The notes under the pieces were generated by a model, which was given only the letters and a program-made list of their open reading frames with translations, had not been told where the DNA came from and searched no databases. The position numbers and the translations under genes are program-made. Below are positions 1 to 6,825 of a stretch of DNA of 9,164 nucleotides, piece after piece; position 1 is the stretch's first letter, and every line of letters begins with the position of its first letter. Origin of the DNA: an uncultured Fretibacterium sp. (GTDB lineage: Bacteria; Synergistota; Synergistia; Synergistales; Aminobacteriaceae); the NCBI GenBank assembly GCA_937899395.1, contig CALBPU010000017.1:1-9164 (forward strand), given 5' to 3'.

Positions 1-895
1 AAGCCTTTGTGGCTCCTACAATCACACAGCTTATCATTGGCTTTTTAAGAATCCAAGCAAGGGCAAGACAAGGCATTGTTGTGCCAAGTTCCTCTGCAAT
101 CTTTGAGAGCTTTTCAACCTTATCAAGGTTTTCGTCTGTAAGTAAGGCATTTACCTGATGGTCTGCCTGTAAAATTGCACGCGATCCTTCAGGGAACGGT
201 TCGCCTTTTTTGTATTTACCCGTTAAAAGTCCCTGCGCAAGCGGCGAAAACGGTGTTATTCCAATACCGTACTTTTTACATACATCCACAATTTCATGCT
301 CAATGTAGCGATCGACCATATTATACTGAGGCTGAATTACCGTAAGCGGATGAAGGTTGTATTTTTCAATTATTATTTCCGCTTCCGTAATACGGGCAGC
401 GCTCCATTCCTCACTTACGCCGTAATATAAGATTTTTCCGGAATCAACAAGTCCCGAAAGAGTTCTTAAGGTTTCTTCCATTGGAGTTGTGTTGTCAAAT
501 CTGTGGCAGTAATAAAGGTCAATATAATCTGTCTGAAGACGTTTCAACGAACCTTCAAGCGATTTCCTGATCGTTTCGGGTCTGCTGTCCATGATCATTT
601 TACCGCTGACATTGCCGCTGATGTGTCCTGACTCGAACATGACTCCGCATTTTGTCGCGATTATTATTTTATCTCTGAAAGGATGTAACGCTTCTCCGAC
701 GAGTGATTCATTTTTACCTTCTGCATAAAGTTCTGCTGTATCGAACATTGTTACGCCTAGTTCATAAGCTCTGCGGATTATTTTAATTGCTTCACGTTTC
801 GAGTTTTCGCTGTAATCTTTGCCGATAGTCATACAGCCAAGACCGATTTCAGAGACGGTTAAATTTCTCCCTAAATTTCGTGTTTTCACGCTCAT
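1..895 (-). CDS. Aldo/keto reductase, 3' end cut by the window edge
   Basis: This is an NAD(P)H-dependent aldo/keto reductase, a soluble TIM-barrel enzyme reducing aldehydes or ketones to alcohols. The visible 298 codons start MSVKTRNLGRNLTVSEIGLG. The catalytic tetrad is readable: Asp52 and Tyr57 in FDTAELY, Lys82 in ATK, His131 in CHRFD. Cofactor-binding segments PFSPLAQGLLTGKY (about 215-228) and VIVGATK (about 291-297) are present. The family is usually about 325-335 residues, so roughly 30 are missing off the left edge. The ATG at 895 is chosen because AGGAG lies 4 bases upstream and overlaps the cupin stop; an ATG at 899 is out of frame. The gap to the cupin is 7 bases, so the two are surely co-transcribed. 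The substrate cannot be told; the MerR/CMD context suggests reactive carbonyl or quinone detoxification (inference). Confidence 0.95.
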   Translation of the reverse strand, partial: MSVKTRNLGRNLTVSEIGLGCMTIGKDYSENSKREAIKIIRRAYELGVTMFDTAELYAEGKNESLVGEALHPFRDKIIIATKCGVMFESGHISGNVSGKMIMDSRPETIRKSLEGSLKRLQTDYIDLYYCHRFDNTTPMEETLRTLSGLVDSGKILYYGVSEEWSAARITEAEIIIEKYNLHPLTVIQPQYNMVDRYIEHEIVDVCKKYGIGITPFSPLAQGLLTGKYKKGEPFPEGSRAILQADHQVNALLTDENLDKVEKLSKIAEELGTTMPCLALAWILKKPMISCVIVGATKA

Positions 896-902
896 TCATC
901 TC

Positions 903-1382
903 CTACTTTAGTTTCGCATACTCTTCAGCCGGTAAAAATCCGTGCCAAGTTGTGCTTGTGTTTTCACCGGGAACTTCAACGGCTATATGCTGAAACCACG
1001 AATTTTTAGCCGCACCGTGCCAGTGTCTGACGTTCGCAGGAATATTAACGATATCGCCGGGCTTTAATTCTTGGGCAGGCTTGCTTTCTTCCTGATAATA
1101 GCCTCGTCCTGAAATCGCTATCAGGATTTGTCCGCCGCCTTTAGAAGCATGGTGAATGTGCCATTCGTTATAGCTTCCCTGTTCAAAAGTTACGTTAAAT
1201 ATTCCGACCTGTTCAACCGAAAGAGGAGCAAGAAAACTTTTTCCCGTGAAATGTTCGCCTGCAATCGTGTTAGGGCTTCCTACAGGGATTATTTTGCTCA
1301 AATAGTCCGGCGTTACGTCAGCAAAAGCTATACCGCTCAAAAATACCGTGATCAATAACAACGACAAAAATTTTTTGTGCAT
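903..1382 (-). CDS. Exported single-domain cupin
   Basis: This is a small cupin (159 aa) with a Sec signal peptide: Lys3-Lys4, a hydrophobic core, and a likely cleavage after AFA at residue 21. The mature protein is one cupin barrel. Motif 1 is seen as Gly69 with His75-x-His77, but the usual metal-binding Glu is replaced by a GGGQ stretch (Gln85). Motif 2 is PGDIVNIPANVRHWH (108-122), with His120 and His122. This GGGQ type is known beside, or fused to, carboxymuconolactone decarboxylase-like proteins and aldo/keto reductases; its reaction is not established. AGGAGG lies 11 bases before the ATG. It is the first gene of the operon with the aldo/keto reductase and is driven by the MerR-type promoter at 1416-1446. 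Confidence 0.9.
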   Translation of the reverse strand: MHKKFLSLLLITVFLSGIAFADVTPDYLSKIIPVGSPNTIAGEHFTGKSFLAPLSVEQVGIFNVTFEQGSYNEWHIHHASKGGGQILIAISGRGYYQEESKPAQELKPGDIVNIPANVRHWHGAAKNSWFQHIAVEVPGENTSTTWHGFLPAEEYAKLK

Positions 1383-1407
1383 ATTTAGAAATACCTCCTG
1401 AATAATT

Positions 1408-1446
1408 TTGACTTAATACTAACAATCGGTTTATACTATCGGTCAA
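1408..1446. promoter_or_regulatory. Overlapping divergent promoters with a MerR-type operator
   Basis: On the minus strand, TTGACC (1446-1441) and TAGTAT (1421-1416) are separated by 19 bp, the overlong spacer typical of promoters activated by MerR-family proteins; this drives the cupin operon. On the plus strand, TTGACT (1408-1413) and TATACT (1432-1437) are 18 bp apart and drive merR. The two promoters overlap, so one bound regulator could activate the operon and adjust its own expression. The element shares the block CTATCGGTCAA and its general layout with the promoter at 3726-3756. The dyad is weak here and clearer at the second site. Confidence 0.75.
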
Positions 1447-1476
1447 GCGTAATTTTATCAAGGGGAGCATCCTTTT

Positions 1477-1884
1477 ATGATTTACACAATGATGCAGGCT
1501 TGCAAAGAAACGGGAATGACTTATCAGGGATTAAAATTTTACTGCAACGAGGGATTAATTCCGAACGTCAAACGAGACAGCATTAACAGAAGAATTTTTG
1601 ATGAACACGATATTGCATGGATTAAGAGTCTATCTTGTCTGAGAAAATGCGGAATGAGCATTCAGGAAATGAAAGAATACACGAAATTGTGCCTCGAAGG
1701 AGCTTCAACTATTCCGCAGCGGCAGGCTATTCTGAAGAAGAGAAAGGCACAGCTACAAGAAAATATTGCGGCGTTAATATCCTCAGTTGAGTATATTGAC
1801 AAAAAGCAGGAATTTTATAACGAAGTTCTTTCAGGCAAACGGCAATATTTCAGCAATTTAATTCCGTGTCAATGTGTAGATTAA
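1477..1884 (+). CDS. MerR-family transcriptional regulator
   Basis: This is a cytoplasmic DNA-binding regulator (135 aa). The N-terminal winged helix-turn-helix is recognisable: MQACKETGMTYQGLKFYCNE, then GLIPN, then RRIFDEHDIAWIKSLSCLRKCGMS (about 5-61), followed by a dimerisation coiled coil (about 75-115). Cysteines are plentiful (9, 23, 54, 58, 68, and a C-terminal CQC). Cys54 in SCLRKCGM sits where AdhR/NmlR-type regulators carry their electrophile-sensing cysteine, so aldehyde or thiol-reactive sensing is plausible but inferred. AGGGGAG lies about 10 bases before the ATG. It diverges from the cupin operon and probably also controls the hydrolase/CMD relic, whose promoter is similar. Its TAA overlaps the stop of the convergent methyltransferase in one palindromic TTAA; a T9 tract follows. 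Confidence 0.92.
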   Translation: MIYTMMQACKETGMTYQGLKFYCNEGLIPNVKRDSINRRIFDEHDIAWIKSLSCLRKCGMSIQEMKEYTKLCLEGASTIPQRQAILKKRKAQLQENIAALISSVEYIDKKQEFYNEVLSGKRQYFSNLIPCQCVD

Positions 1885-2515
1885 TTTTTTTTTGCTAACA
1901 CCATTATCCAGTTATTAAATCGAAGTTTATTGTATATGTTGATTTCAGAAAAACCTGCGTATTCAAGGGCTTCTTTTATTTCTTCTGGAGTGTAAGCGTT
2001 CATGCAGTCAATTTTTTCTTTGAACCATTGTATTGTTTTATCCCTGCCATCGGATTCCATTACAATCATGAAATGCCCAGAAGTTTTCAAAACTTTATGA
2101 ACTTCAGCAAAGCATTTTTTCAGTTCAGGCCAAAAATATATTGTCTCAAATGCTGTAGCGAGGTCAAATTTTCCTGGTTCAAGTTTCAAGTCAGAAACAT
2201 TACCTTCTTGCACTGTCATTCTTCCAGTCGATATCATTTTTTTGTTATTTTTCCTCGTTTTTTCAACAGACAATGGAGAATAATCTATCGCTGTAAGGTT
2301 TGAAAAGGCATATTTTTTTAGAAGTTTACCAGCATCTCTGCCGTTGCCGCAGCCAAGCTCAACAATTTCCGCAGGTTCAGGGATATTCAACAGAGACATA
2401 GCCCAATCTGCATTTTTGCATGTCCAAAGCTCATTCCACTAAGCATTAAGTTCCCTAAAAATCCTTCAGGTTTTCTTGTCTGGTTTAAGAATTTTCTAAG
2501 TAAACCCATGTACAT
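1881..2515 (-). pseudogene. SAM-dependent methyltransferase, broken by a one-base deletion
   Basis: This is a class I SAM-dependent methyltransferase of about 210 codons. Motif I is VELGCGNGRDAG and the acidic motif II residue is in AIDYS; later elements are FDLATAFETIYFW and VLKTSGHFMIV. The longest open stretch starts at ATG 2399 (MSLLNIPEP, 172 aa) without a ribosome site. Upstream, in another frame, ATG 2509 or 2515 with GAGGG reads MGLLRKFLNQTRKPEGF, then HAKM, then garbage and a stop. Inserting one G after AAAATG near 2410 restores HAKMADWAMSLLNIPEP, joining both pieces. So one base seems lost, by mutation or sequencing error. If real, reinitiation at 2399 could still give a truncated protein, since the upstream frame ends just beyond that ATG. 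The substrate is unknown. It has its own promoter at 2562-2570. Confidence 0.82.
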
Positions 2516-2561
2516 AAATCCCTCTTTTCAAAAATTTTTATAATCAAACTTATTTTTATAA

Positions 2562-2570
2562 ATTATAACA
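2562..2570 (-). promoter_or_regulatory. Extended -10 promoter for the methyltransferase
   Basis: The minus strand reads TGTTATAAT, a perfect TATAAT with the TGn extension, about 47 bases before the methyltransferase start. No good -35 box is seen, which an extended -10 can tolerate. It lies just downstream of the CMD terminator, making the methyltransferase a separate transcription unit. Confidence 0.5.
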
Positions 2571-2581
2571 TATACTTACAC

Positions 2582-2611
2582 AAAAACAGCCTCCGTTTTT
2601 CGGAAGCTGTT
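2582..2611 (-). terminator. Rho-independent terminator after the CMD relic
   Basis: On the minus strand a stem AACAGCTTCCG / CGGAGGCTGTT (one G-U wobble) closes a loop of five A and is followed by a run of T (TTTTTG counting the last stem bases). It sits about 22 bases after the CMD stop codon and ends the hydrolase/CMD transcript. Confidence 0.8.
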
Positions 2612-2632
2612 CTTAAAATTTTCTGCTGCTAA

Positions 2633-3108
2633 TTATTTCCGCTCATTAAAAACTTCGTTGGCAATTCTCAAAGCATTTAACGTTCTGGGAAAACCTATAT
2701 AAGGGTTCATTGTCGTAATTACGCCGATGACTTCTTCATTCGTTGCTCCTGCGTCAAGAGTTCCGATTACGTGAGATTTATATTGAGCTTCAGCAGTTCC
2801 GAGCGTCCCTATAACAGCCATCGTCAACATTTCACGCATCTTATAATCAAGAGTCCCACGCGTATAAGTATCTCCGAAACAAAAAGCTGATAAATTATCT
2901 TGAAGATGTTTCTGATAATCGGGCGTTGCGTCTCTCATTTTGTTAATGCGATCGCCATAAGCGTTGACTTGAAAGGCTAAACCTTTTTCGAAGCGGTCTG
3001 CGTCTGTTGTAGTTCCTTGATTTTCGAGGGGAAGTTTTATTCCCTTGTTCTCAAAAACTTCATTTGCAACATCAAGAGCTTCAAAGACTTTCGGAAATCC
3101 TATATATT
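2633..3108 (-). pseudogene. Carboxymuconolactone decarboxylase-like protein, 5'-truncated
   Basis: What remains is the end of one CMD repeat (YIGFPKVFEALDVANEVF) and then a whole second repeat. The second repeat includes FCFGDTYTRGTLDYKMREML, the His-bearing segment SHVIGTLDAGAT and the closing NPYIGFPRTLNALRIANEVF. The two YIGFP...NEVF endings show the parent was a two-repeat protein, usually about 250 aa; only about 157 codons survive. The open frame runs upstream to 3187, but those first residues (MRRRRLHFGRGK...) are the hydrolase gene read in a wrong frame and are not CMD sequence. No start codon with a ribosome site lies at the true beginning, so I treat it as a remnant. The AhpD-type CxxC is absent. 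A terminator follows at 2582-2611. Confidence 0.82.
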
Positions 3109-3693
3109 GAACATACTCAAAGTTGCAACAGCTTTCACTCGTTTTTCGGATTTTGCCGCGTCCAAAGTGTAACCGCCTCCGCCGCAAATTCCAAGCATTC
3201 CAATTCGTTTTTTATCAACACCAGGATAAATACTTAATAAATCTACCATGCCGTGAATATCCTCTGTCCTGAAGAACGGAATATCTGTGTGCCGTGGTTC
3301 TCCGCCGCTCTCACCCTGATACGCCGCATCAGCCGCAATTGTGATATAACCAAGTTCTGCTAAACGCTATGCAAAAAGTCCCGCAACCTGTTCTTTAACT
3401 CCGCCGTTCGGGTGTGCAACCGCAACAGCAGAATATTTTTTTGACGTATCATAATCAGCAGGAGTATAAACATTCGCCGCAATTTTTATCCCGTTAAGCT
3501 CGTAAGCAATTGGGTGAACATTCACTTTACCTTTTACATTTTCCGTAATAGCTCCGCCGTAAACAAAACCGAACTGATTACCGTTATAAGGTGTTGGCTT
3601 TCTTTCCTTAAAGCTTTTCACAGGCTTCATATCAGCAAATGCCGTACCTAAAAATAAAAGCAACATAAATATTGTATATATCGTAATACTCAC
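3100..3693 (-). pseudogene. Exported alpha/beta hydrolase (DLH-like), amber codon and 3' deletion
   Basis: The start is GTG 3693 with GGAGG 9 bases upstream. The product has a signal peptide (hydrophobic residues 4-20, cleavage after AFA) and an alpha/beta hydrolase fold with the oxyanion segment AHPNGG (93-98). Codon 109 (3369-3367) is TAG where relatives have Gln (FAQRLAELGY), consistent with a single C-to-T change. Reading on in the same frame gives RLAELGYITIAADAAYQGES..., and the nucleophile elbow GICGGGGY with Cys170 in place of Ser, as in dienelactone hydrolases. After ATLSMFN (about residue 197) homology stops and CMD sequence begins, shifted in frame; TAG at 3102-3100 ends the hydrolase frame. 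Roughly 130 C-terminal residues appear deleted. A MerR-type promoter lies upstream at 3726-3756. Confidence 0.82.
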
Positions 3694-3725
3694 GATAAAC
3701 TACCTCCGTAGCAAAAATTTTCGTG

Positions 3726-3756
3726 AGTATAGCAACAGGTTGTAGCTATCGGTCAA
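3726..3756 (-). promoter_or_regulatory. MerR-type promoter/operator of the hydrolase-CMD unit
   Basis: On the minus strand, TTGACC (3756-3751) and TATACT (3731-3726) are separated by exactly 19 bp. The spacer region holds a clear dyad at 3729-3749, arms ATAGC-n-ACA and TGT-n-GCTAT. Aligned with the cupin promoter, 20 of 28 positions (3729-3756 against 1419-1446) are identical, including CTATCGGTCAA. The same MerR protein (1477-1884) is therefore the likely regulator of both units. Confidence 0.78.
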
Positions 3757-3891
3757 ATTCTTAAAATTTTACAAAATAAACATAACCGACCAATTGTGAG
3801 ATTTTTCCCTTTTGCTGTAGAATACTCTCATTCTTTTTACTTATTTCTTTTACTCCAGGCGATTTTTTAATCTTTGGTTACACTCGCAATG

Positions 3892-3984
3892 GGAGTATGT
3901 AAAATTTTCTGTGTATAGACACAATTTGATTCAATATTTGCAGGCATTTCTTTTTATCCATACACAGTTTCGTGTACAGGCTCC
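3892..3984. repeat. Long imperfect inverted repeat, possible IS or MITE remnant
   Basis: The 27 bases from 3892 (GGAGTATGTA...CTGTGTAT) match the reverse complement of 3958-3984 at 18 of 27 positions. The match includes a perfect 8-bp arm CTGTGTAT (3909-3916) / ATACACAG (3960-3967) and GGAG/CTCC at the tips. The 93-bp span could be a strong hairpin or a collapsed insertion-sequence end. No target duplication directly abuts the tips, and the family is not identified. A 27-codon minus-strand frame (MDKKKCLQILNQIVSIHRKF...) runs through the middle but cannot be supported as a gene. Confidence 0.45.
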
Positions 3985-4167
3985 AGGTTGCTGCAATGAC
4001 TGGAATAAGCAGGGCTACTCTCGGAAAGGCTAACGCAAAAAAAAATATAAATTACAGAAGAAACTTCCTCATGACTACTGCTAAAGAAGTTGCTTACAAA
4101 CTCTTCAATGGTTTTGGTTTTGTAAAAGCTGGAATGCCTAATACATCTCAAAAGCCTAACGCGCTCA
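3985..4167. other. Gene-poor junction between cassette and replication module
   Basis: With the inverted repeat before it, this fills the gap of about 475 bases between the hydrolase relic and the primase-helicase. A plus-strand frame open from 3930 (GTG at 3972) reads VYRLQVAAMTGISRATLGKA, vaguely helix-turn-helix-like. It has no ribosome site, and past 4168 it becomes a plain antisense reading of the helicase gene. It may be the stub of a recombined gene or chance. No terminator for the helicase is evident here. Confidence 0.3.
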
Positions 4168-6096
4168 TTAGAATCTTATCTCCCTCTGCTGTGAAGCTAC
4201 TTTATTATCATCTCCTGCTGCCTTACCCATCCTCGGCACAAAACAATCATACTGCGCATAATAATCAAATTTACACTTATAACTGCTTATACCATAACGG
4301 TTCTTCAGACACACAAGCTCCACTTCTCGCGGCTTCTTCTTCTTTGCTTCTACTACCGCCTCCCGTTTACTCTTCAACGCTTTTTCCTTGTCAAACATTT
4401 CATCATTCATTATCGACAATTGCAATCCCCATATTACATCTGCCGTGTACTCTATCCCTCCTGACTCCTTAAAGCTCTCGAAATCTACAGGCGTTAAATA
4501 ATTTAAGCGATTCAGGGAACTTATCAGCAAGACAACTAATTCATTCTCAGTCTGCAGCTTCTTAAATGCCCGCACATTACTGTCTACTCCGTCCTTCGTA
4601 CTCTGACGCTTATCTACTGGCCTCACTATCTGCAAATAATCCACAATCACTACTGGCCTCACTCCTGCATTCTTCTCCATATAGTCTTTTACCTTGTCCA
4701 GTATCGTCTCTACCGTTGTATCAAATCCACACTCATATATGATTTCATGCTCTCCATTTTTGCTATAGTCTTTCTCCGCTTCCTCAAGCTCCGCGGTCAT
4801 CTTTCCCTCACGAATTTCCATCGCACTCAATGCCGACTTCATGTTCTTTTTCGCCGTCAATCTCGATAACCCTTTTGTTACAAGTTCAAACCTCGATTGT
4901 TCCAAGGAGAAAAATAACACATGCTCTCCCCCCTCCGACAACTGATCCGCAAGTTGACACGCAAATGTCGTTTTTCCTAAACTGCTTATGGCTCCTAACA
5001 CATAAAGTCCAGGGTACAAATTCGTTATTCTGTCCAAATTTTCAAACCCCGTTTTGCGACTCTTATTCTTCAAAAAATTCATTTTATCCCTCCTCAACAT
5101 TTCGCCTATGTAGACGCTCACAGATTGATCCGTAGTCTCGAGCAATGGTAAATATCCTCTTGTGCCTTCTGAGTGTCTTCTAGGGGCTTCTACGTCGCCA
5201 TAAACGGACGAATAGTATGTGGGAGAGTACGTAGCAGTATTATTTCTAGTCGCCATTCCCATCGTTCGCTCTCGATAATCTTCCCTCTCCCATTTCGGAC
5301 GCATTAAACCAGACTGGCGAAATAAACTATCAACCCTCGCTTCATCCCTCTGAGTCCAAAACATTAGGTGCGACACAAGGGCTAAATCCGCTTCGCTTTG
5401 ACTTACGTATCCGCTCCAGTCTCCTCGAAATAGTCTTTCGATTTCTACCCCTCGCCGACTTGCAAACATTTTTTCAAGAAGTTCTCGATCTGTCAGCGAC
5501 AACACAAGCGGTGGACTTTCTTCAAGCATTCGATTCAACGCCTTAAATTGAGCTGATTCCTCCCCAAAATAACGTTCGTAAACTTTCAAAAATTCCTCAC
5601 TGCGTTCTGCTACCTCCCGAGCCTCCCCAAAAATTTTCCCCGTAACCGTAAAATAACGCCCGTAGGTGTACATTTCGATCGCACTTAGGGTGTTTATACC
5701 TCTCTTGCGCCCAATGTCCTTTACGGCCGTTTTACAGAGGATATGAAGCCCAGTCCCTGAAGGAGAGTATTCCGTGTAGCTGTTCATAAGCTCGACAATT
5801 TCCGCTGCAAACGGTTCTAATGTGCCATCTTCCCGAATAACATGATCCAAATCAATCCCCGAAACACGCAACGTCCCCGCCGGAAAATTACCGAACTCAA
5901 AGCCTAGCCCGTCAAAATTCCCCATTAGCAATGCCTCCTGTGCCTCCGCAAAAGTCCCCCAAGTCTCCGGCGCATTCGATTTCGCTGTTGCATATGGCGC
6001 AAACGGACTGAACGGAACCTTACCGCGGTGAACAACCCATTGCCGCCGCGACCCAAGACGCATTAATTTCTCCGATAAAACAAACTCTTCAGTCAT
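4168..6096 (-). CDS. Primase-helicase fusion: AEP-like primase plus DnaB-like helicase
   Basis: This is a 642-aa replication protein. Residues 1-160 resemble the primase-polymerase domain of the archaeo-eukaryotic primase superfamily found in phages and mobile elements: WVVHRGKVPFSPF, then the acidic pair Asp82/Asp84 in SGIDLDHV, SPSGTGLHI with His118, and EMYTYGRYFTVTG with Glu141. Residues about 200-285 (LTDRELLEKM ... SQSEADLALVSHLMFWT ... LFRQSGLMRPKWE) match the helical segment that commonly follows. Residues about 340-620 form a RecA-type DnaB-like helicase: Walker A GAISSLGKT (368-376), FSLEQ (397-400 region), Walker B VVIVDYLQI with Asp486, SSLNR (526-530) and LKNRYG (about 597-602). 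The frame extends to TTG 6156; ATG 6096 starts at the conserved region, though GAGGAG lies about 15 bases upstream, longer than usual. It presumably opens and primes the replicon whose initiator is encoded upstream. Confidence 0.87.
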   Translation of the reverse strand: MTEEFVLSEKLMRLGSRRQWVVHRGKVPFSPFAPYATAKSNAPETWGTFAEAQEALLMGNFDGLGFEFGNFPAGTLRVSGIDLDHVIREDGTLEPFAAEIVELMNSYTEYSPSGTGLHILCKTAVKDIGRKRGINTLSAIEMYTYGRYFTVTGKIFGEAREVAERSEEFLKVYERYFGEESAQFKALNRMLEESPPLVLSLTDRELLEKMFASRRGVEIERLFRGDWSGYVSQSEADLALVSHLMFWTQRDEARVDSLFRQSGLMRPKWEREDYRERTMGMATRNNTATYSPTYYSSVYGDVEAPRRHSEGTRGYLPLLETTDQSVSVYIGEMLRRDKMNFLKNKSRKTGFENLDRITNLYPGLYVLGAISSLGKTTFACQLADQLSEGGEHVLFFSLEQSRFELVTKGLSRLTAKKNMKSALSAMEIREGKMTAELEEAEKDYSKNGEHEIIYECGFDTTVETILDKVKDYMEKNAGVRPVVIVDYLQIVRPVDKRQSTKDGVDSNVRAFKKLQTENELVVLLISSLNRLNYLTPVDFESFKESGGIEYTADVIWGLQLSIMNDEMFDKEKALKSKREAVVEAKKKKPREVELVCLKNRYGISSYKCKFDYYAQYDCFVPRMGKAAGDDNKVASQQREIRF

Positions 6097-6258
6097 AAAA
6101 ATAAAATAATTCTCCTCAAAAATAATTTCCCAAATCTTACCCAAAGTATATAACAAAATAATAACACAATTGCATCTCCTTCTCCCTCCTCTTTTTCTCT
6201 TCCCTGATCCTTCTTGTTCTCTAAATTACTTCTTACAACACACTTGGTTCTATCACAA

Positions 6259-6427
6259 GAGCCGCCTCGCTTTCTTTTTCACCTTTTTCTTCTTGCGACT
6301 TCTTTGACGCAGCGGGCAAGGCGATACTACGGGCAGGGCGATTCTACCTACTCTTCGCTTTGCTCCTCCTCATCCTCAACAGGTGCGCTTTAAGGGCTTG
6401 GGGCTGAACGTAGTGAGCCGCCTCGCT
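6259..6427. repeat. 13-bp direct repeat GAGCCGCCTCGCT, two copies
   Basis: Identical copies lie at 6259-6271 and 6415-6427, 156 bp apart, in the gene-free spacer (6097-6825) between rep and the primase-helicase. The bases between are GC-richer than the surroundings and contain the 17-bp tandem repeat. The spacer just after (6157-6200, minus strand) is an extreme purine tract of G and A. I found no convincing gene in the spacer. Confidence 0.6.
6313..6346. repeat. 17-bp tandem repeat, two copies
   Basis: CGGGCAAGGCGATACTA (6313-6329) is followed at once by CGGGCAGGGCGATTCTA (6330-6346), with two mismatches. It is framed by the 13-bp direct repeats. It may bind a protein; its function is unknown. 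Confidence 0.6.
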
Positions 6428-6434
6428 GCTATAA

Positions 6435-6461
6435 AGCTTATATAGCTTATATAGCTTATAG
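6435..6461. repeat. 9-bp AT-rich tandem repeat, three copies
   Basis: AGCTTATAT occurs twice and AGCTTATAG once, head to tail. The run is AT-rich, easily melted and partly self-complementary, resembling the unwinding elements found at replication origins. It lies about 65 bp from the paired 17-bp repeats at 6526-6564. Confidence 0.65.
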
Positions 6462-6525
6462 GTTTTTTGACCAGCTTCGTAAACTGTTGTGTTGTAAGGA
6501 TTTATGACCGATTTTTGAGAGTATC

Positions 6526-6564
6526 ATAATGAACGTTCCTGCACCCTATAATGAACGTTCCTGC
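6526..6564. repeat. Two 17-bp iteron-like repeats at 22-bp period
   Basis: ATAATGAACGTTCCTGC is perfectly repeated at 6526-6542 and 6548-6564. The 22-bp period is two helical turns, so a protein dimer would meet both copies on the same DNA face. Each copy contains the palindrome GAACGTTC. They lie downstream of rep and upstream of the primase-helicase, so operator or second-origin iteron roles are both possible. A weak minus-strand promoter (TTGTCA at 6575-6570, 17 bp, ATTATA) overlaps the right copy. Confidence 0.75.
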
Positions 6565-6761
6565 GACCTTGACAAAAACGAAAATTTATGATATGTGATA
6601 CACAAGTCAAATGAAAATGAATGAATATGTGCCCTGATTAAGTGAATACATAATGGGTAATGAATGATTCTGCGTCCAATAGTACTAGTACAGCTCAATA
6701 GCATAACAGCATGAATACAAGTCGAATTCACATTCACACAATTGAAAACCAACAATTCCCC

Positions 6762-6799
6762 TTCAAATTTCTCTGAAACACATTCCGGTGAAATTTGAA
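6762..6799. repeat. Perfect 10-bp inverted repeat just 3' of rep
   Basis: TTCAAATTTC (6762-6771) and GAAATTTGAA (6790-6799) are perfect complements with an 18-base loop, starting 27 bases past the rep stop. There is no T run on either side, so it is not a standard intrinsic terminator; it may stabilise the rep mRNA 3' end or bind a protein. Confidence 0.5.
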
Positions 6800-6825
6800 A
6801 ATCGGGTGGTAGAACTCCGGCGAGT

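Noticed and set aside
1128..1358. Plus-strand frame antisense to the cupin
   Set aside because: It is a shadow of a well-supported gene with signal peptide and cupin motifs.
3109..3187. N-terminal 25 residues of the 184-codon CMD frame
   Set aside because: They are the hydrolase sequence around GICGGGGYTLDAAK read in a wrong frame, not part of a real CMD protein.
3954..4151. 65-codon minus-strand frame downstream of the primase-helicase
   Set aside because: No domain, no ribosome site, and it runs through the inverted repeat.
3972..4472. 166-codon plus-strand frame
   Set aside because: Its second two thirds are the antisense of the primase-helicase gene, the composition there is Leu/Ser/Pro-rich as in shadow frames, and no ribosome site precedes the GTG.
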